64,000 nucleotides of DNA from Rallus limicola (taxonomy: Eukaryota; Chordata; Aves; Gruiformes; Rallidae): the NCBI GenBank assembly GCA_022605955.1, contig JAKCOZ010000001.1, positions 34,831,646 to 34,895,645 on the forward strand. The letters are read 5' to 3'. Positions 63,278 through 64,000 of the stretch are shown here, piece by piece; the first letter of the stretch is position 1; every line of letters starts with the position of its first letter. Made by a program: the position numbers and the translations under genes. The notes beneath the pieces are model-generated. The model saw only the letters and a list, made by a program, of their open reading frames with translations. It did no database searches and had not been told where the DNA came from.

Positions 63278-64000
63278 CTAAAAATATTTGAAATGGTATA
63301 TAGGAATTATTCTCAATTCCTACACAACATTTATTAACTATCCATACTTATCACTGGACAAATACAACATTTTCTTCCTCAAGGAGGTATGTACAAAGCT
63401 TCTCCTTGCAAATACTACTTTTTTTTTTTTTTTGGATTATACATACATTTTTAAATCAAGGAGCCTTTGCCATCCCATATTATAACTCTGCATAACACTA
63501 AGATTCATTTGCTCAAATATATAATATCAGACTGATATTCTGAAAATTAAGTTTTCCAGGAACATTGAAATATTTGAATATATTACTTCAAATACAGCAA
63601 AATGACCACTATCAAAGAACAAAGAACTTAAAGAAAAATTTAATAATACAGTAAGACAAAAAGAATACAAAGGGATTTATTTCTGACTAAAAGTTAGTTT
63701 GGGGGGGGGGGGGGGTTGGTGGGTTTAATATGTTTTTCACATAATGGTCAGGCTGTCCATATAATGGCTGTACTGTCATTTCACTCATGGAGAGATGGAT
63801 TACATCAGCCATGGTCCAACAGAATTAATGTCACTTTCTCTAGAGCCACATCAATGCAAGCATCTTCAGAAATATGTACTGATCCTTCCTGAGCAACTAG
63901 TCAGGAAAATTAGGTTCTCCCTACATCACAGAATCTCAAGTAGGGGGCTTGAACTTCAGTAGCACTTGCTCTTTTAATACTGCTTCTGTTCTCCTCTTAA
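63278..64000. other. AT-rich sequence, possible intron of the minus-strand gene
   Basis: No further exon is recognised. It holds a T run (63419-63433) and a run of 15 G (63701-63715). If the exon at 63179-63277 is real, this is its preceding intron on the minus strand. Confidence 0.4.
63701..63715 (+). repeat. Poly-G homopolymer (15 G)
   Basis: Fifteen consecutive G, then TTGGTGGG. Long G runs are uncommon in AT-rich DNA and are prone to sequencing and assembly length errors. Confidence 0.9.

Overview
This looks like vertebrate nuclear DNA, almost certainly from a bird. It is AT-rich, non-operonic and full of short chance ORFs. It carries many copies of the avian/reptilian CR1 LINE, with its characteristic 3' end of ATTCTATGATTCTATGA type, plus LTRs whose sequence resembles families common in bird genomes. 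There are no bacterial-style genes, no CRISPR array, no tRNA or rRNA, and no recognisable CpG-island promoter.

Layout. 1-14.7 kb is AT-rich unique-looking sequence with one solo LTR (3426-4020). 14.7-15.2 kb is a CR1 on the minus strand. 15.2-30.9 kb is mostly featureless AT-rich DNA with homopolymer tracts, and includes a stretch near 24.6-25.1 kb whose + strand is strikingly poor in G. 30.9-31.4 kb is another minus-strand CR1. 33.7-35.3 kb is a dense repeat nest: two plus-strand CR1 pieces, a partial LTR, then a minus-strand CR1. 35.3-43.0 kb is quiet apart from a purine-rich, G-quadruplex-prone tract at 37.73 kb and a possible ancient interspersed repeat near 40.2 kb. 43.06-43.74 kb is a broken endogenous-retrovirus pol fragment with a recognisable reverse transcriptase active-site box, followed by an old CR1. 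50.5-54.0 kb is the main mobile-element cluster: a CR1, then two related LTRs about 0.8 kb apart in opposite orientation. 54.5 kb and 59.5-60.15 kb hold further CR1 copies, the last in plus orientation.

Genes. No complete protein-coding gene is present. The best candidate for host coding sequence is a minus-strand terminal exon at 63179-63277: an acceptor-like site followed by 32 codons with coiled-coil-like spacing and a stop. If real, it is the 3' end of a gene lying mostly to the right of the window, and the remaining 63 kb would be its 3' UTR and downstream intergenic DNA. A second, weaker candidate is a plus-strand non-coding exon at 55831-55949 with good splice-site matches. All the longest ORFs (274, 234 and 147 codons) lie inside or antisense to LTRs or CR1, and I do not regard them as genes.

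I looked for a novel system and did not find one. The window reads as an avian gene desert, or the distal flank of one gene, shaped by retroelements.
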